Below, one piece after another: positions 61,376 to 64,000 of a DNA stretch of 64,000 nt (the first letter of the stretch is position 1; every line of letters starts with the position of its first letter). Below the pieces are notes generated by a model. The model ran no database searches. It saw only the letters and a program-made list of their open reading frames with translations, and was not told the DNA's origin. Location of the stretch: positions 62,001 through 126,000 of the forward strand of contig NZ_VBSL01000004.1 in NCBI RefSeq assembly GCF_006149005.1, written 5' to 3'. This DNA comes from Larkinella sp. C7 (lineage in GTDB: Bacteria > Bacteroidota > Bacteroidia > Cytophagales > Spirosomataceae). Made by a program: the position numbers and the translations under genes.

Positions 61376-61921
61376 ATGATCAAACTTGATCCAACCAGAA
61401 CTTACCCGCACGAAACGGAATCGCGCACCATTGTCCGTTTTCAGGATTGTGACCCGTTGCAGCACCTCAACAACGCGAAGTATTTCGACTACTATTTCAA
61501 CGCACGCGAAGACCAGGTTGCTACCCAGTATAACTTCAGCCCGGCGCAGTTGTTTCGTGAATACAAGACGAGTTGGGTGGTTTACCAGCACCAGATTGCT
61601 TACGTCCGTCCGGCTATGGTCAATGAATGGCTTCGGATCGTATCCCGCATCATTTACGTCAGCGACGATACGATTGTCACGGAGTATTACATGACCGACG
61701 ATTCCGGCCGGCAGTTGAAGAATGTGCTTTGGATGACCTCAAAGTATGTCAGCGTTGTAACGGGCCGTCGAATTCCCCACGATCCCGACGTCATGGCGTT
61801 TCTCGCGGCCATCTGTGTGCGCGACGTCGATTTCCACAACCTGAATTTCAACGACCGGATCCGGCAGATCAAGGAAGAACTGGTGCAGGACAAAATAGAA
61901 GGCGAGAGCGGAGGAGATTAG
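61376..61921 (+). CDS. hot-dog fold acyl-CoA thioesterase
   Basis: A 181-residue thioesterase of the YbgC/4HBT type. The start at 61376 (MIKLDPTRTYPHETESRT) is preferred because the extra N-terminal 44 residues upstream resemble a read-through of a repeat-like segment. The motif FQDCDPLQHLNNAKYFDYYF (near 23-42) is the typical active-site stretch. It hydrolyses acyl-thioesters. It overlaps the glycosidase gene by 4 nt at convergent stops. Confidence 0.88.
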   Translation: MIKLDPTRTYPHETESRTIVRFQDCDPLQHLNNAKYFDYYFNAREDQVATQYNFSPAQLFREYKTSWVVYQHQIAYVRPAMVNEWLRIVSRIIYVSDDTIVTEYYMTDDSGRQLKNVLWMTSKYVSVVTGRRIPHDPDVMAFLAAICVRDVDFHNLNFNDRIRQIKEELVQDKIEGESGGD

Positions 61922-63390
61922 CGGGATACCCGGATGATAACGACTTTATCATTTGCGCCATCCGGCACGGCCATCCGACCGTTTATGACGGTTTCCGATT
62001 TGAGTTTCTGTCCCGTTACCACATCCAGCCACTCGGCCTGGTAGGTGCCTTTTTTCAAATTCAGGTTCAGGTCATGCGGTTGTACGGCCATCGGTTCGTA
62101 ATACAGAACCCACTCCGTTTTCCCGTTGCCCAGCACCTGCGTCAGCGCACCCGGGGCCGAAGCCACCAGACCGGGAGCGGGTTTGTAGGTCACAAAATTT
62201 AGCTTTTCAAAAAAGTCTTTCATCACTTTGAATTGTGACCGCAAGGCCGGACTGCCTCCGCCGGGAGCTTTATACGACGTGTCCTGACCGGTTTCGGCAC
62301 CGACGGAATACGAGTAATCCAGGTGGTTGAATAAACCGCCCCCGGCCATCAAAAACCGCCAGGCCTGCCGACGATACGTGGCGTCTTCACGACCGGCAAA
62401 ACCGGTTTCGTTAAATCCGATCACGCGGTTCAAATGGTAATTTTCCGTGACGGCTTCGGGCAGGGCGTAGTGAAACGTGAAAATCGAAATGTTGGAATCA
62501 GCGTTGGCAATCGGATAGTGGAAATTGCTGACATCCTGCGAAATCAGATGCCGGTTTGGTAGTCGGCTTTCCTCGTCTTTGATCCAGCGGGCCACCTGCC
62601 GGTGCCAGTCGTTCGAGCGTTGCGAAACCACCTGCAGGGTTGAACGCCAGTCTTTTTCGGGGCCGTATTCGTTGCGTTTCAGAACAATGTCCGTCTGATC
62701 GGCCCAGGGTTCGTTCTGAATCTCGAAATAGCAATTCTCGAAACCGTTCAGTTCCCGGATAATTTTCCTGACATATTTTTCCTGATGCGCCAGCAAATTT
62801 CCATTCTCCAGCGTATTGACCAACCGGGATGAGATGCTGTCGGTTTTATTGATGTTATTCTTTGGATTCAGCGCACTGTATTTCCAGCCATCGCTATAAT
62901 GCGCCGAAAACAGATTCACTTCCACAATTACGCCCCGCTGGCGGGCCTGGGTCATAAAGTCCTTCAAGCGGTTGAAATAAGCAACATCCCACTGGTTGAG
63001 GTCAAACTTGTTTCCGCCCAGCGTATAACCGGGTTCGCTGCTCCGTCGCCACGGCAAGATCAACCGGCCTTCGGCGGCTGCCAGGGTGTTTTTCTGGATG
63101 CCAAAGTCACCCAGTTTCTCGATGTAAGCCCCCGTAAAAAGCCGGGTGGTGTTCATGCCGTCGGCGGCTGTAGCTTGCAAATACCGGGCATAATCGAAGT
63201 CGAGGTTGATCACCGAACCGTAGTGTTCTCCCGAACCGACCATCAGAATCGGCTTGTTCCGGTATTGAAAATAATGCGGATTCTGCGGATGCAACCGGAA
63301 GGGTCCGGAGGTTTGCGCCCAGGACCACGCGGTAGAAAATACCAGGAACCCTGCCCAAAAAAAACCGGGTTTTCTAGTCTGTTTCCACAT
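61918..63390 (-). CDS. exported clan GH-A glycoside hydrolase
   Basis: A 490-residue exported protein (signal about 1-25, LVFSTAWSWAQ) with a GH-A type TIM barrel. The acid/base is E227 in YFEIQNEPWAD and the nucleophile E328 in VIGFNETGFAG. The C-terminal beta domain (about 400-490) is typical of cellulase-like GHs. It resembles GH5/DUF4038-type enzymes; the exact family is unsure. It would break a plant glycan. Its start is overlapped by the MFS gene stop by 17 nt, so both are likely cotranscribed. Confidence 0.88.
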   Translation of the reverse strand: MWKQTRKPGFFWAGFLVFSTAWSWAQTSGPFRLHPQNPHYFQYRNKPILMVGSGEHYGSVINLDFDYARYLQATAADGMNTTRLFTGAYIEKLGDFGIQKNTLAAAEGRLILPWRRSSEPGYTLGGNKFDLNQWDVAYFNRLKDFMTQARQRGVIVEVNLFSAHYSDGWKYSALNPKNNINKTDSISSRLVNTLENGNLLAHQEKYVRKIIRELNGFENCYFEIQNEPWADQTDIVLKRNEYGPEKDWRSTLQVVSQRSNDWHRQVARWIKDEESRLPNRHLISQDVSNFHYPIANADSNISIFTFHYALPEAVTENYHLNRVIGFNETGFAGREDATYRRQAWRFLMAGGGLFNHLDYSYSVGAETGQDTSYKAPGGGSPALRSQFKVMKDFFEKLNFVTYKPAPGLVASAPGALTQVLGNGKTEWVLYYEPMAVQPHDLNLNLKKGTYQAEWLDVVTGQKLKSETVINGRMAVPDGANDKVVIIRVSR

Positions 63391-64000
63391 AGTTCATGTC
63401 CTTTTTGAAGGTTTCCTCCATAAAGTACAGCGCAATAAACGCCAGGGTTGCCGTCAATAATCCGACCCCAAGTGCACTATTCAGCGTTCCGACCTGGCCT
63501 TTTCCGTAAACAAACAGCGACGTTAACGGTATCACCGCTCCCCGCACAAAGTTGGGAACCGTCGTAGCCACTGTAGCCCGCAGGTTGGTTCCGAAAAGCT
63601 CGGCGGCAATGGTCACGAACAGCGCCCAATAGCCGTTGGCAACGCCAAGGAAAACACAAACCAGGTAGAAAACCGAGAGGTCTTTCATGGGAGCCAGCAG
63701 GTAGACCAGCACGAAAACCAGCGAAAGGGCAATGAAACTGCCGATGACTTTTTTGCGGCTTTTGAAATATTGACTCAACAATCCACTGGCAATGTCGCCA
63801 AAAACCTGACCGGTGAAGGTCAGCATGACGGCTTTTCCGGCCACCACCGGTTCGGTCAACCCCATCGCCTGACCAAATTCCGGCGAAAACGTCACCAGAA
63901 TCCCGACGACAAACCAGATGGGCAAACCGACCAGAATGCACTGAATATACTTCAGAAACCGCTCCCGGTTGTTGAACAGCATCATCAAATCACCGCGCTT
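63374..64000 (-). CDS. MFS transporter, N-terminal part beyond the window
   Basis: The last 208 residues of a major facilitator transporter: about six hydrophobic segments (IQCILVGLPIWFVVGILVTF, GLLTATLAFIALYFM). The reading frame stays open to base 64000. Together with the overlapping glycosidase it probably imports a breakdown product, perhaps an oligosaccharide. Family within MFS is undecided. Confidence 0.85.
   Translation of the reverse strand, partial: KRGDLMMLFNNRERFLKYIQCILVGLPIWFVVGILVTFSPEFGQAMGLTEPVVAGKAVMLTFTGQVFGDIASGLLSQYFKSRKKVIGSFIALSLVFVLVYLLAPMKDLSVFYLVCVFLGVANGYWALFVTIAAELFGTNLRATVATTVPNFVRGAVIPLTSLFVYGKGQVGTLNSALGVGLLTATLAFIALYFMEETFKKDMNYVETD

Noticed and set aside
61244-61376. 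44-residue N-terminal extension of the thioesterase that looks like a signal peptide
   Set aside because: Periodic repeat-like DNA; cytoplasmic hot-dog enzymes start near the chosen ATG.
1-64000. tRNA, rRNA, phage or integrase genes
   Set aside because: None found by eye on either strand.

Overview
The window looks like a chromosomal segment of a Bacteroidota bacterium, most likely Cytophagia and close to the Spirosomataceae (Spirosoma/Larkinella type). The pointers are moderately GC-rich DNA, the leuS and fumC protein types, two NUDIX-type sugar regulators (a Bacteroidota AraR-like family), DUF4369-TlpA and CsbD proteins, TANNTTTG promoter boxes and little Shine-Dalgarno use. No phage, conjugation, CRISPR, tRNA or rRNA genes were seen. 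The organism assignment is inference.

Layout. 1-3000: a cut-off Gfo/Idh/MocA oxidoreductase, a MetZ-type sulfhydrylase and a TauE/SafE transporter. 3.1-7.1 kb: a secreted subtilase, then an exported cupredoxin protein overlapping an exported beta-propeller dehydrogenase. 7.2-12.7 kb: leuS, then xth-pnuC-nadR-like chained by ATGA overlaps, and a DnaQ-like exonuclease. 12.7-13.6 kb: a RES/Xre toxin-antitoxin pair. 13.7-16.1 kb: fumC and a lipoprotein phosphodiesterase. 16.2-22.4 kb: a xylose cluster (NUDIX regulator, xylA, two-part transketolase) followed upstream by a sialate/acetyl esterase. 22.5-33 kb: a GNAT-nitrilase fusion, threonine aldolase, a porin-like protein, a sterol-desaturase-type hydroxylase, an M19 dipeptidase, DUF4126, a TIM-barrel epimerase and an IlvD/Edd sugar-acid dehydratase. 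33.2-43.3 kb: a response regulator with a multi-PAS kinase, a TlpA-type thioredoxin, an M48 protease, an old yellow enzyme and small housekeeping proteins. 43.5-51.4 kb: a DEAD-box helicase and a complete L-arabinose operon (araA, araB, araD, a sodium/solute symporter, AraR-like NUDIX). 51.5-64 kb: dienelactone hydrolase, GMC oxidoreductase with its subunit-3 partner, two tandem LytS-type kinases, SDR, EamA, CsbD, DUF2147, thioesterase, a clan GH-A glycosidase and a cut-off MFS transporter.

Functionally this is a plant-polysaccharide-oriented chromosome: pentoses released outside the cell are imported, isomerised (xylA, araA), phosphorylated (araB) and fed through araD and transketolase into the pentose-phosphate pathway. 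Each pentose block has its own NUDIX-like regulator with a degenerate Nudix box, and I see a dyad suitable as operator in front of xylA and araA.

The most unusual signal is non-coding. About ten gene junctions carry long, near-perfect inverted repeats (arms up to about 48 nt). They are built from short periodic words (ACGGAT, CAGAGTT, TATACGG) and often start exactly at a stop codon. Several share arms with one another at distant loci (7.2 and 24.2 kb; 5.6 and 27.6 kb; 7.2 and 31.3 kb). In four genes the element includes or touches the stop codon, and in one (5.6 kb) the inverted repeat encodes the signal peptide of a secreted enzyme. No transposase is present, so mobilisation in trans is an inference.
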